Part shown: positions 1 through 5,454 of the stretch, in pieces
How positions within the stretch are numbered: the stretch's first letter is position 1
Layout: each line of letters starts with the position of its first letter
NCBI GenBank assembly: GCA_029554925.1
Contig: JAKPUV010000986.1
Coordinates: 1-10,237 of the forward strand
DNA length: 10,237 bases
Direction of reading: 5' to 3'
Source: Candidatus Hydrogenedentota bacterium
GTDB taxonomy: Bacteria > Hydrogenedentota > Hydrogenedentia > Hydrogenedentales > CAITNO01
Translations under genes and position numbers: made by a program
The notes under the pieces: generated by a model
The model's input: only the letters and a program-made list of their open reading frames with translations
Database searches by the model: none
What the model was told of the DNA's origin: nothing

Positions 1-103
1 CCAGGCGGAGAAGCTGTACTCCCAGCGGAAATTCAAGCCCACCTGGTTCCGGAAGGACGACCTCCTGAAGAACGTGGCGTCGGAGAAGGCCCTGCGTCCG
101 TGA
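1..103 (+). CDS. 3' end of an unidentified gene (partial)
   Basis: An open frame runs from base 2 to a TGA at 101-103 and gives 33 C-terminal residues that end in SEKALRP. The piece is hydrophilic and basic, with several Lys and Arg plus aromatic residues (a WFRKDD motif is visible), and has no membrane segment. Its codons are GC-rich at the third position like those of the neighbours, which supports real coding. The stop lies 40 bases before the next start, so the two could share a transcript. I do not recognise the family from so short a tail and assign no function. Confidence 0.55.
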   Translation, partial: QAEKLYSQRKFKPTWFRKDDLLKNVASEKALRP

Positions 104-143
104 CGCAAACCGCATGCGCCGCTCCGGCGGCGCGGGAGAGACC

Positions 144-1943
144 ATGTCGCTTGCGCTGATGCTGGTGGCCGCCGCCGCAACGGGCCACGCTTTGGGACGG
201 ATCCTGCCCCCGGGGCGGGATCTGGAGGGGTGGCTTTTCCGCGGCACCCTCGGGCTGGGCGGTGTCGCCCTCGCGGCGCTCTTCGCGGGGGGACGCTCCC
301 TGCTGGTCGCCCAGACCCTGCTGGTGGTGCTGATTCTCGCCGCCGCGGCCGTGGAGGTGGCGGTGATGGTCTACAACCGTCCCCGTCGGCGGCGTTCGCG
401 GATACAGGCGGCCCCCGCCGCGCCGGCCCCCGCAGAGGCGCCGCCCCGTCCGCCCCGGCGGCGGCGCGGCCCGCTGGAAACGGCCTGCCTCGCCCTGCTG
501 GGCCTTGCGGCCGTGATCACATTCCTGGCGTCCTGGACGCCCGCCACCTCGATCGAGGCGACTTCGGACGTTCTGGCGCTGGCGAAGGCCTGGGAGACCG
601 AGGGGCGCATCGCGCCCACATCGCTGCTGCCCCATGCGGAGGAACCCGGCCTGCTGAGGCCGCTGTACGCGCTGGCATGGTTCGGTTCCGGAGAGCGTCC
701 CGCCGCCGGCCTGTCCTGGCTCCTTGCCCTGCTTGCCGCGGGCTTCGCGTGGGTGACGGCGCGCCGGCTGGCGGGGGACGCCGCGGGGGCGGCGGCGGCC
801 GCGCTGGTCGCGTGCATGCCCGTGTTCTTTCCCGCCGCGTCCACGGCGGTGTTGACGGCGGGGCGCATGGCCCTGACCCTGGCCGCCTTCGCCGCGCTGG
901 CCGCCGCGATGACGGAGGGGCGCGCGCCGCTCTTCCTGCTCTGCGGGCTTTTCGCCGGGATGGCGCAGGCCTTCGGGGCCGCCGCCGCCCCGCTCTTTGC
1001 GCTGCTGCCCCTGGCGGCGCTACTGCGGCCTTCCGGCGGCCCGGCGGGGGGGCGTGTCCTTTCCGCGGCGCTGGTGCTGGCGGGGTGTCTTGTGTTTCCC
1101 GCCGCAACGGCCCTGCATGGGGACTTTTCCCGGGCCTGGCAGCTGCTTCTTCCCCCGGCGCCCTCCGGTGCGGTGGAGGCGCTTCGGTTCCCCTGGGACG
1201 CCATGATGCGCCCCACGCCGCTGGGCGGGTGGTCGGTGTCGCCGGGGGGCATGGCCCTTGCACTTGCGGCGCCCGCGCTGGCCTTCGGCGGCGCGCGGAC
1301 GCGGATTCTTCTGATCACGGCCGCGCTGGGGCTGTGGTTTGGCGGGCTGTGGGGGCGGTCCGCCGCGGCCGCCGCGCCGCTGTGCGCGGTGCTGGTCGCG
1401 GTGGGGGCGGGTGGCGCCCTGCGCGCGGGGCGGTTCCGTCTCGCGCTGGCCGGGCTGATCGTTGCGGGGGCGCTGTTCGGCCTGGCGCTGCACGCGGTGC
1501 GGCTGGCGCCGCAGGCGGCGGTGCTGACGGGACAGCTCGCGCGGGACGAGTGGCTGGAGGACCGCGTGCCGCGGTACGCGGCCGTGGCGGCGGCGAACGG
1601 CCGTCTGGCGGACCTGCCCCCGGGCCGGGCGCTGGTGCTGGACCAGGCCGCCTACTACTACGATGTGCCGCCTTTGGCGCATCCCGCGGCGCTGGAGCGG
1701 GCCGCGGCCATGGCCCCCGCCGACCGCCTCCAGTGGCTGCGGTCCCAGAATGTGCAGCTGGTGGTGCTTCCCCTGGATTTCCTTGAACCGGACAGCCCCC
1801 TGCCGCCGGCGGTCCGCGCCATGCTTCAGTCGTGGACGGAGACCACGGCCCTGTTCAAGCCGCTGGACGAGGTGGAGAGCCCCCGCATCGGCGCGAAGGG
1901 CGTGGAGGTCACGCGGCTGTACCGGGTGGTTTCGGTGCCGTAG
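144..1943 (+). CDS. Polytopic membrane protein, divergent GT-C glycosyltransferase-like
   Basis: This 599-residue inner-membrane protein would, if it is a GT-C enzyme, move a sugar from a lipid-linked donor on the outer face of the membrane. I chose ATG 144 because GGGAG at 134-138 precedes it by 5 bases; the in-frame ATG at 114 has no such site. Hydrophobic segments fall near residues 2-17, 36-75, 113-130, 187-206, 213-258, 262-293, 305-322, 368-400, 407-426 and 432-452. A Pro/Ala/Arg-rich cytoplasmic-looking linker (79-110) separates the first segments from the rest. Residues 130-180 (WTPATSIEATSD then EGRI, then LLRPLYALAWF) resemble the first external loop of GT-C proteins, where a consensus like DALxYHL followed by GRI is usual. 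Here Glu138 lies near the acidic position and the YH pair is absent. Residues 465-599 form a soluble C-terminal domain. The family call is inferred from topology and that loop; a non-catalytic relative is possible. Confidence 0.5.
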   Translation: MSLALMLVAAAATGHALGRILPPGRDLEGWLFRGTLGLGGVALAALFAGGRSLLVAQTLLVVLILAAAAVEVAVMVYNRPRRRRSRIQAAPAAPAPAEAPPRPPRRRRGPLETACLALLGLAAVITFLASWTPATSIEATSDVLALAKAWETEGRIAPTSLLPHAEEPGLLRPLYALAWFGSGERPAAGLSWLLALLAAGFAWVTARRLAGDAAGAAAAALVACMPVFFPAASTAVLTAGRMALTLAAFAALAAAMTEGRAPLFLLCGLFAGMAQAFGAAAAPLFALLPLAALLRPSGGPAGGRVLSAALVLAGCLVFPAATALHGDFSRAWQLLLPPAPSGAVEALRFPWDAMMRPTPLGGWSVSPGGMALALAAPALAFGGARTRILLITAALGLWFGGLWGRSAAAAAPLCAVLVAVGAGGALRAGRFRLALAGLIVAGALFGLALHAVRLAPQAAVLTGQLARDEWLEDRVPRYAAVAAANGRLADLPPGRALVLDQAAYYYDVPPLAHPAALERAAAMAPADRLQWLRSQNVQLVVLPLDFLEPDSPLPPAVRAMLQSWTETTALFKPLDEVESPRIGAKGVEVTRLYRVVSVP

Positions 1944-1992
1944 GGGCGGGGTAGAATGGGCGCGGAACGCGCACACGGGATTCGAGGCCGGC

Positions 1993-3393
1993 ATGCCTTC
2001 TTTCGCGGACACCTTTCTGCAGCGGCTTGACGCCGTCCTGGACGGCGCCGGGATTCCGCGCGGCGCCCCGGTGCTGGCGGCGGTGTCCGGCGGCGCGGAC
2101 TCGACGGCCCTGCTGCATGGACTGGTCCGGCTGGGGCGCGCGGTTGCCGCGGCGCATTTCGACCACCAGACCCGGAACGGCGCGAGCGCGGACGACGCCC
2201 GCTTTGTCGCGGAGGCCTGCGGCGCGCTGGGGGTGCCGTGCGCCGTGGAGTCGGCCCCCGTGGCGGATCTGGCGCGGGCGCACGGCCGCTCCTTCGAGGA
2301 GGAGGCCCGCCTGCTGCGCTACGCGTTTTTCCGCCGGTGCGCCCGGGAGCGGGGCATCACTGTCTGCGCCACGGGGCACCACATGGACGACCAGGCGGAG
2401 ACCGTGCTGCTGCGGCTGCTCCGGGGCACGGCACCCCGCGGGCTGGCGGGCATCGCCCGCGAGCGCGGCGAGGGGGGGCTGCGCGTGGTCCGTCCCCTGC
2501 TCGGATTCCGCCGGGACGAACTGCGCGCCTGGCTGGAGGGGGAGGGCCTTGCCTGGCGGGAGGACGCGACCAACGCGCGCCCCGTCGCCGAGCGCAACCG
2601 CGTCCGGAACAGCCTGCTTCCGGAGCTCGCGCGGGCGCACAACCCGGAGATTATCCGCGCGCTCGCGCGGCTGGCCGAGACCGCGGCACTGGAGAACGCG
2701 CACTGGGAGCGGGAGGTGGGGCGGGCGCTCGCCGCGGCCGCGCGGCCCGGCGGGGGAACTCCGCTTCGCGCGTTTTCGCTGGAGGTGCTGCGGGGGTGTT
2801 CCCCCGCCCTGCGGCGGCGCGTGTGGGCGGCCCTGCTGGAGGAGGAGGGCCGCCGCGCTTCCCATGAGGCGGTGACGGGTCTGGACCGGCTGGTGATGGA
2901 GGGGAACCCCGGCGCGAAATACACCGTGGACGCCGCCCTGGGGGCGTATCTCGGCGGGGACTGCCTGTGCCTCTACCGCCCGTCCGCCGCGCCGGAGGAG
3001 GTCGTCCTCGCCGTGCCCGGGGAGGCGGTGTTCAACGGACACCGGTTTTCCGCGCGGCGTTTGACGCGGGAGACAGTGGAGGTGCAGGGCGGCCCAAAAA
3101 GTTTGTGCGGCCCCGGCCGCCAGGTGCTCGACGGGGCGGTGGTGCCGGAGACCTTGCTCCTTCGGGGCCGCCGTCCGGGCGACCGGTTTCGCCCGCTGGG
3201 CATGCGCGGCGACGTGAAGCTGCAGGACTATTTTGTGAACCGCCGTGTGCCGGAGCCGGTTCGGGACGCGGTGCCGCTGGTGACGGCGGCCGGGGACATC
3301 CTGTGGGTTGTCGGGCACGCGCCCGCCGCGCGGGCCGCGGTCACCGAATCCACGGCGAACATCGTGGAGATCACGGTGCATGATGCGGATTGA
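1993..3393 (+). CDS. tilS: tRNA(Ile)-lysidine synthase TilS
   Basis: TilS attaches lysine to the wobble cytidine of the CAU-anticodon tRNA-Ile in the cytoplasm, using ATP, so that the tRNA reads AUA and is charged with isoleucine. The 466-residue product has the N-type ATP pyrophosphatase loop SGGADS (32-37). It also has the family segments HFDHQTR (55-61), GHHMDDQAET (128-137), which matches the usual GHHxDDQxET, and RNRVRNSLLP (201-210). The C-terminal domain is present, with RRPGDRFRPLGMRG (393-406) and KLQDYFVNRRVPEPVRD (409-425), so it is the long domain-complete form. I chose ATG 1993 because GAGG at 1984-1987 precedes it and the conserved domain starts about 25 residues later; the open frame extends upstream only through the previous gene. 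It overlaps hpt, the tilS-hpt order found in many bacteria. The frequent third partner ftsH is not downstream. Confidence 0.95.
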   Translation: MPSFADTFLQRLDAVLDGAGIPRGAPVLAAVSGGADSTALLHGLVRLGRAVAAAHFDHQTRNGASADDARFVAEACGALGVPCAVESAPVADLARAHGRSFEEEARLLRYAFFRRCARERGITVCATGHHMDDQAETVLLRLLRGTAPRGLAGIARERGEGGLRVVRPLLGFRRDELRAWLEGEGLAWREDATNARPVAERNRVRNSLLPELARAHNPEIIRALARLAETAALENAHWEREVGRALAAAARPGGGTPLRAFSLEVLRGCSPALRRRVWAALLEEEGRRASHEAVTGLDRLVMEGNPGAKYTVDAALGAYLGGDCLCLYRPSAAPEEVVLAVPGEAVFNGHRFSARRLTRETVEVQGGPKSLCGPGRQVLDGAVVPETLLLRGRRPGDRFRPLGMRGDVKLQDYFVNRRVPEPVRDAVPLVTAAGDILWVVGHAPAARAAVTESTANIVEITVHDAD

Positions 3394-3898
3394 CCCCGAG
3401 CCCCTGCTGACCGCCGGACAGATCGCGGCGCGTGTCTCCGAACTGGCCGCCGAAATTCGCCGCGACCTGGCGGACGACCGTCCCGTGGTGCTGGGCGTGC
3501 TGAAAGGCGCCGCCTTTTTCACCGCCGATCTGGCGCGCGCGCTGGGCATGGACGCCGAGGTGGAGTTCATCCGCGCCCGGAGCTATTCGGGAACCGAAAG
3601 CGGCGGGCGGGTGGAGGTGTTCGGACTGGACCGTCTCTCGCTGGCGGGCCGGACCGTGCTGCTGGTGGAGGACATTGTGGACACGGGGACCACCCTGGCT
3701 GCCCTGCTCGCGGGGCTGCATGCTGCGGGCGCCGCCACGGTGCGGGTGTGCGCGCTGTTGGACAAGCCGTCCCGCCGGAAGACACCGGTTACCCCGGACT
3801 ATGCGGGGTTCGTGGTGGAGAACCGCTTCGTGGTGGGCTACGGGCTTGACTATGAGGAACGGTTCCGAACACTGCCGGAGATCCATGTGCTGGCGTGA
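3380..3898 (+). CDS. hpt: Hypoxanthine(-guanine) phosphoribosyltransferase
   Basis: This cytosolic purine-salvage enzyme joins hypoxanthine (usually also guanine) to PRPP, giving IMP or GMP and pyrophosphate. The 172-residue product has normal family length. Visible motifs are LKGAAFF (41-47, the PPi-binding LKG loop), RSYSGT (67-72, the flexible catalytic loop) and VLLVEDIVDTGTT (93-105, the PRPP-binding signature with the adjacent E-D pair). Further on are LDKPSRR (127-133), with the Lys that contacts the purine, and VGYGLDYEERFRTLPEI (152-168), the conserved C-terminal block. Two adjacent ATGs (3380 and 3383) are possible starts. GGAG at 3366-3369 gives the better spacing to 3380. The start lies inside tilS, 14 bases from its end, which suggests translational coupling in one operon. 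Confidence 0.95.
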   Translation: MMRIDPEPLLTAGQIAARVSELAAEIRRDLADDRPVVLGVLKGAAFFTADLARALGMDAEVEFIRARSYSGTESGGRVEVFGLDRLSLAGRTVLLVEDIVDTGTTLAALLAGLHAAGAATVRVCALLDKPSRRKTPVTPDYAGFVVENRFVVGYGLDYEERFRTLPEIHVLA

Positions 3899-3910
3899 CG
3901 GGCGGCGGGC

Positions 3911-3944
3911 GGGGGGGGGGCGAAAACAGGCCGTTTTACCCCCC
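3911..3944 (+). other. G10 tract and G/C-run hairpin downstream of hpt
   Basis: Ten consecutive G (3911-3920) are followed by AAAAC (3923-3927), a 5-base loop, GTTTT (3933-3937) and six C (3939-3944). The transcript could fold into an AAAAC/GUUUU stem stacked on a G6/C6 stem. It sits just after the hpt stop. Seven A follow it, not a U tract, so it is not a canonical intrinsic terminator. It could still protect the hpt mRNA 3' end or slow the polymerase. The homopolymers are also likely places for sequencing-length error. Confidence 0.4.
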
Positions 3945-3954
3945 AAAAAAAGGC

Positions 3955-3983
3955 TTGACATTTGGCCGGATTTCCCCTATCAT
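3955..3983 (+). promoter_or_regulatory. Promoter P1 of the small glycine-rich protein gene
   Basis: TTGACA (3955-3960), a perfect -35 consensus, is followed after exactly 17 bases by TATCAT (3978-3983), five of six matches to TATAAT. Transcription should start near 3990, leaving a leader of about 130 bases before the ATG at 4121. This is one of the best sigma70-type promoters in the window and lies in an AT-richer patch of an otherwise GC-rich region. Confidence 0.8.
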
Positions 3984-3990
3984 AAGGACA

Positions 3991-4019
3991 CGTTGGCGGG
4001 CTGGAAAAAGTCTCCAACG
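3991..4019 (+). other. Inverted repeat at the predicted P1 transcript 5' end
   Basis: CGTTGG (3991-3996) and CCAACG (4014-4019) are exact inverted repeats around a 17-base loop, beginning right at the expected P1 start point. GGGCTGGA also occurs twice directly, at 3998-4005 and 4020-4027, 22 bases apart. The second copy overlaps the P2 -35 box. The structure could be a 5' stabilising hairpin of the P1 mRNA or an operator acting on P2; the sequence does not decide between them. Confidence 0.4.
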
Positions 4020-4023
4020 GGGC

Positions 4024-4052
4024 TGGACATTCTGGCAGGAATCGTGTAGAAT
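4024..4052 (+). promoter_or_regulatory. Promoter P2 of the small glycine-rich protein gene
   Basis: TGGACA (4024-4029, five of six to TTGACA) and TAGAAT (4047-4052, five of six to TATAAT) are again separated by exactly 17 bases. The predicted start is near 4059, giving a leader of about 62 bases. It lies 69 bases downstream of P1 in the same orientation, so the small gene appears to have two tandem strong promoters. Confidence 0.7.
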
Positions 4053-4065
4053 AAGAGTGGCATCT

Positions 4066-4091
4066 GCGGGTGTGTCGTTTCCCGCGCGACA
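4066..4091 (+). other. Leader with two mutually exclusive short hairpins
   Basis: GCGGG (4066-4070) can pair with CCCGC (4081-4085), while TGTCG (4073-4077) can pair with CGACA (4087-4091). The two stems interleave and, with such short loops, should compete. The segment sits between P2 and the Shine-Dalgarno of the small gene. A role in attenuation or mRNA stability is possible, but five-base stems also occur by chance in GC-rich sequence. Confidence 0.25.
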
Positions 4092-4107
4092 ACGGAAGTC
4101 ATAACCT

Positions 4108-4113
4108 AGGAGG
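4108..4113 (+). promoter_or_regulatory. Consensus ribosome binding site of the small gene
   Basis: AGGAGG lies 7 bases before ATG 4121. It is the strongest Shine-Dalgarno in the window and fixes the start of the short gene. Confidence 0.9.
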
Positions 4114-4120
4114 ATACATC

Positions 4121-4369
4121 ATGAAGAAGCTTGGTTTCGGTCTGTGGGCGGCGGTGTTGCTCGGTGTCGTGGTCATGGCGGCAGGCGTGGCGATTGCCTC
4201 CTCGGGGACGTCTTCCGACACCCCGACCGTCAAGACCTTCGATGTCAGCGTTGAGCTGGTCGGCGGCACGGTGTCCGGCGGTGCGGGCGGTGTCGGCGGT
4301 GCTGCGGGCGGCGCCGGCGGCGGCGCGACCGGCGGCGGCGGTGCGGATGTGAAGGTCGCCCAGTACTAA
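4121..4369 (+). CDS. Small exported glycine-rich protein, unknown function
   Basis: This 82-residue product has no family I recognise. It begins with MKK and a hydrophobic stretch (residues 4-26) that ends in AIA before SS. It reads as a Sec signal peptide cleaved after Ala26, leaving a mature peptide of about 56 residues. No lipobox cysteine is present. The mature part has a Ser/Thr-rich start (27-40), a short beta-prone stretch FDVSVELV (40-47), and a low-complexity segment (48-74) in which 17 of 27 residues are Gly in GGA, GGV and GGG steps. It ends in ADVKVAQY. Two tandem promoters, an AGGAGG site and a strong terminator make it a self-contained, probably highly expressed unit. The neighbours say nothing about its job. 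A surface, matrix or structural peptide is plausible, and a bacteriocin-like peptide is less so because no processing or transport genes are nearby. If the signal is uncleaved it would be a membrane-anchored tail. Confidence 0.8.
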   Translation: MKKLGFGLWAAVLLGVVVMAAGVAIASSGTSSDTPTVKTFDVSVELVGGTVSGGAGGVGGAAGGAGGGATGGGGADVKVAQY

Positions 4370-4378
4370 TCTCCCCTC

Positions 4379-4396
4379 CGGGTGTTCTGGCACCCG
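4379..4396 (+). other. Small stem-loop in the 3' UTR of the small gene
   Basis: CGGGTG (4379-4384) and CACCCG (4391-4396) form an exact 6-bp stem with loop TTCTGG, ten bases after the TAA. No T tract follows, so it is probably not itself a terminator. It may protect the mRNA 3' end together with the terminator hairpin downstream. Confidence 0.45.
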
Positions 4397-4421
4397 CGCG
4401 GGAAGCAATCACGAAGTTTCC

Positions 4422-4460
4422 GGCACACATCAGCCTCTGCTGTGGTGTGTGCCTTTTTTT
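4422..4460 (+). terminator. Intrinsic terminator of the small gene
   Basis: The arm beginning GGCACACATCA (4422-4432) pairs with the arm ending in TGTGTGCC (to 4453). The stem is 11 bp with one G-U pair and a loop of about 10 bases, followed immediately by seven T (4454-4460). This is a classic Rho-independent terminator. It separates the small gene from the phosphatase gene, whose ATG is 33 bases further on. Confidence 0.9.
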
Positions 4461-4492
4461 AATTCCGCTTTTTTGGGAAAAGAGGGGACTCC

Positions 4493-5389
4493 ATGTCCGG
4501 GGTTTGCGGCAAAGAGGCTTGGCGGGTGTCCCTGCACGGGGGGCACAGCAGCGGCTATTGCGACCATGCCGCCGATCCGCTGGCGGACATGCTGGATGCC
4601 GCCGTGGCGGCGGGCATGACCGTCTTTGGGGTCACGGAGCACGCCCCGAGGGTGGAGGAGGCGCGCCTGTACGACGAGGAGCGGACGCTGGGCTGGGCCG
4701 TGGAGACCCTGGCCGCCCTGTTCAGCGCCTATGCGGCGGAGCTTGACCGGCTCATTCCCGCGTATGCCGGGCGTCTGGAGGTGCTGAAGGGCTTTGAGGC
4801 GGAGATGGTGCCCGAGGACCGGTACGCCGTCCTGACGCGGGGATGGCGGGAAAGCCTGGGTTTCGACTACATCGTCGGGTCGGTCCACTATGTAGCGGGG
4901 CACATCATTGACTACACCCCCGACCGCTTTGCCCGGGCCGTGGAGGCTTCCGGCGGACCGGAGCGCGCCTGCGCCGCCTATTTCCGCAACGTGGCCGAAA
5001 TGGTTCTGGCGCTCCGGCCCGAGGTGGTCGGACACTTTGACCTGATCCGGCGCTGTTTCCCGGACGACACGGTGGTGTCGATCCCGGCGGTCCGCGACGC
5101 CGCGCGCGAGGCGCTGGCGGCGGTCCGCGAGGCGGGCACGATCGTGGATGTCAACACGGGCGGCTACCGAAAAGGGCTGGGGCACCCGTACCCGGCGCCC
5201 TGGATCGTGGAGGCGGCGCGGGACCTGGGCATCCCCATGTGCTTCGGCGACGACAGCCACAGCGCGGCCCAGGTCGGCGCGGGCATTGACGAGGCGCGCC
5301 GGTATCTGCTGGCGCACGGCGTGCGGGAAATCACCCGCCTGCGGCGCGGGAAGGGCGGGCTGAACCGGGAGAGGGTGCCGCTGGAGTAG
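4493..5389 (+). CDS. PHP-domain phosphoesterase, histidinol-phosphatase (HisJ/HisK)-like
   Basis: The 298-residue product is a PHP-superfamily metal-dependent phosphoesterase. Its closest apparent family is the HisJ/HisK-type histidinol-phosphatase, which releases phosphate from histidinol phosphate in histidine synthesis. Candidate metal ligands in order: SLHGGHSSGYCDHA (13-26), TEHAP (48-52), GFEAE (100-104), GSVHYV (129-134), VGHFDL (179-184) and FGDDSH (251-256). The first motif is HGGH with an extra residue rather than the usual HxH, and the last has DDSH where SDAH is common. Both look like subfamily variants because all other ligand sites are kept. NTGGYRKG (221-228) and HPYPAPW (231-237) fit the HisJ group. 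ATG 4493 follows GAGGGG (4482-4487) by 5 bases. No promoter is evident after the upstream terminator, so transcription may come from read-through. No other his genes are nearby, so another phosphate-ester substrate is possible. Confidence 0.82.
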   Translation: MSGVCGKEAWRVSLHGGHSSGYCDHAADPLADMLDAAVAAGMTVFGVTEHAPRVEEARLYDEERTLGWAVETLAALFSAYAAELDRLIPAYAGRLEVLKGFEAEMVPEDRYAVLTRGWRESLGFDYIVGSVHYVAGHIIDYTPDRFARAVEASGGPERACAAYFRNVAEMVLALRPEVVGHFDLIRRCFPDDTVVSIPAVRDAAREALAAVREAGTIVDVNTGGYRKGLGHPYPAPWIVEAARDLGIPMCFGDDSHSAAQVGAGIDEARRYLLAHGVREITRLRRGKGGLNRERVPLE

Positions 5390-5405
5390 GGCGGCGGCGC
5401 GGACT

Positions 5406-5441
5406 GTCGGACAGGTCTGACGGGTCCGGCAAGCCGGACAA
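5406..5441 (+). repeat. Four imperfect 9-bp tandem repeats
   Basis: Four consecutive 9-base units fill most of the gap between the phosphatase and the Hsp70-like gene: GTCGGACAG, GTCTGACGG, GTCCGGCAA and GCCGGACAA. The last two units include the exact inverted repeat GTCCGGC (5424-5430) and GCCGGAC (5433-5439), and the first contains TGTC-G-GACA (5405-5413). No T tract follows. The block ends at the Shine-Dalgarno of the next gene. It could be a protein-binding array, a member of a degenerate genome-wide intergenic repeat, or a stem-loop affecting the next start. Confidence 0.6.
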
Positions 5442-5448
5442 AGAGGGA
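5442..5448 (+). promoter_or_regulatory. Ribosome binding site supporting a TTG start
   Basis: AGAGGGA lies 6 bases before TTG 5455. No in-frame ATG occurs between this site and the conserved phosphate-binding motif that begins 9 residues into the protein, so TTG is the credible start. The local sequence AAAGAGGGACTC is nearly the same as that before ATG 4493 (AAAGAGGGGACTC). Confidence 0.75.
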
Positions 5449-5454
5449 CTCGAT

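Noticed and set aside
114..143. ATG at 114 as the start of the membrane protein gene
   Set aside because: No Shine-Dalgarno precedes it, whereas GGGAG precedes ATG 144, and the extra residues (an Arg/Gly-rich stretch) fit a signal or first helix poorly.
33..635. Long antisense open frames opposite the first membrane-protein gene and elsewhere (for example 1020-2012, 1909-3570, 5461-6936, 7019-8758 on the - strand)
   Set aside because: They are shadows of GC-rich genes: stop codons are rare opposite such codons, their compositions are Arg/Pro/Gly/His-rich, and they have no recognisable domains or ribosome sites. The + strand frames carry clear family motifs.
1930..1957. TAGAAT (1952-1957) upstream of tilS as a promoter -10 box
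   Set aside because: It matches the P2 -10 box, but no -35-like hexamer lies 16-18 bases upstream (the best is TTTCGG) and there is no extended -10. It may contribute weak transcription but I would not annotate it.
4121..4369. Glycine-rich small gene as a class II bacteriocin with a double-glycine leader
   Set aside because: The N-terminus is a long hydrophobic Sec-type signal, not a short hydrophilic leader ending in GG, and no peptidase-transporter or immunity gene is adjacent.
5406..5441. CRISPR-like array
   Set aside because: Units are 9 bases, contiguous and without spacers, and no cas genes are present.
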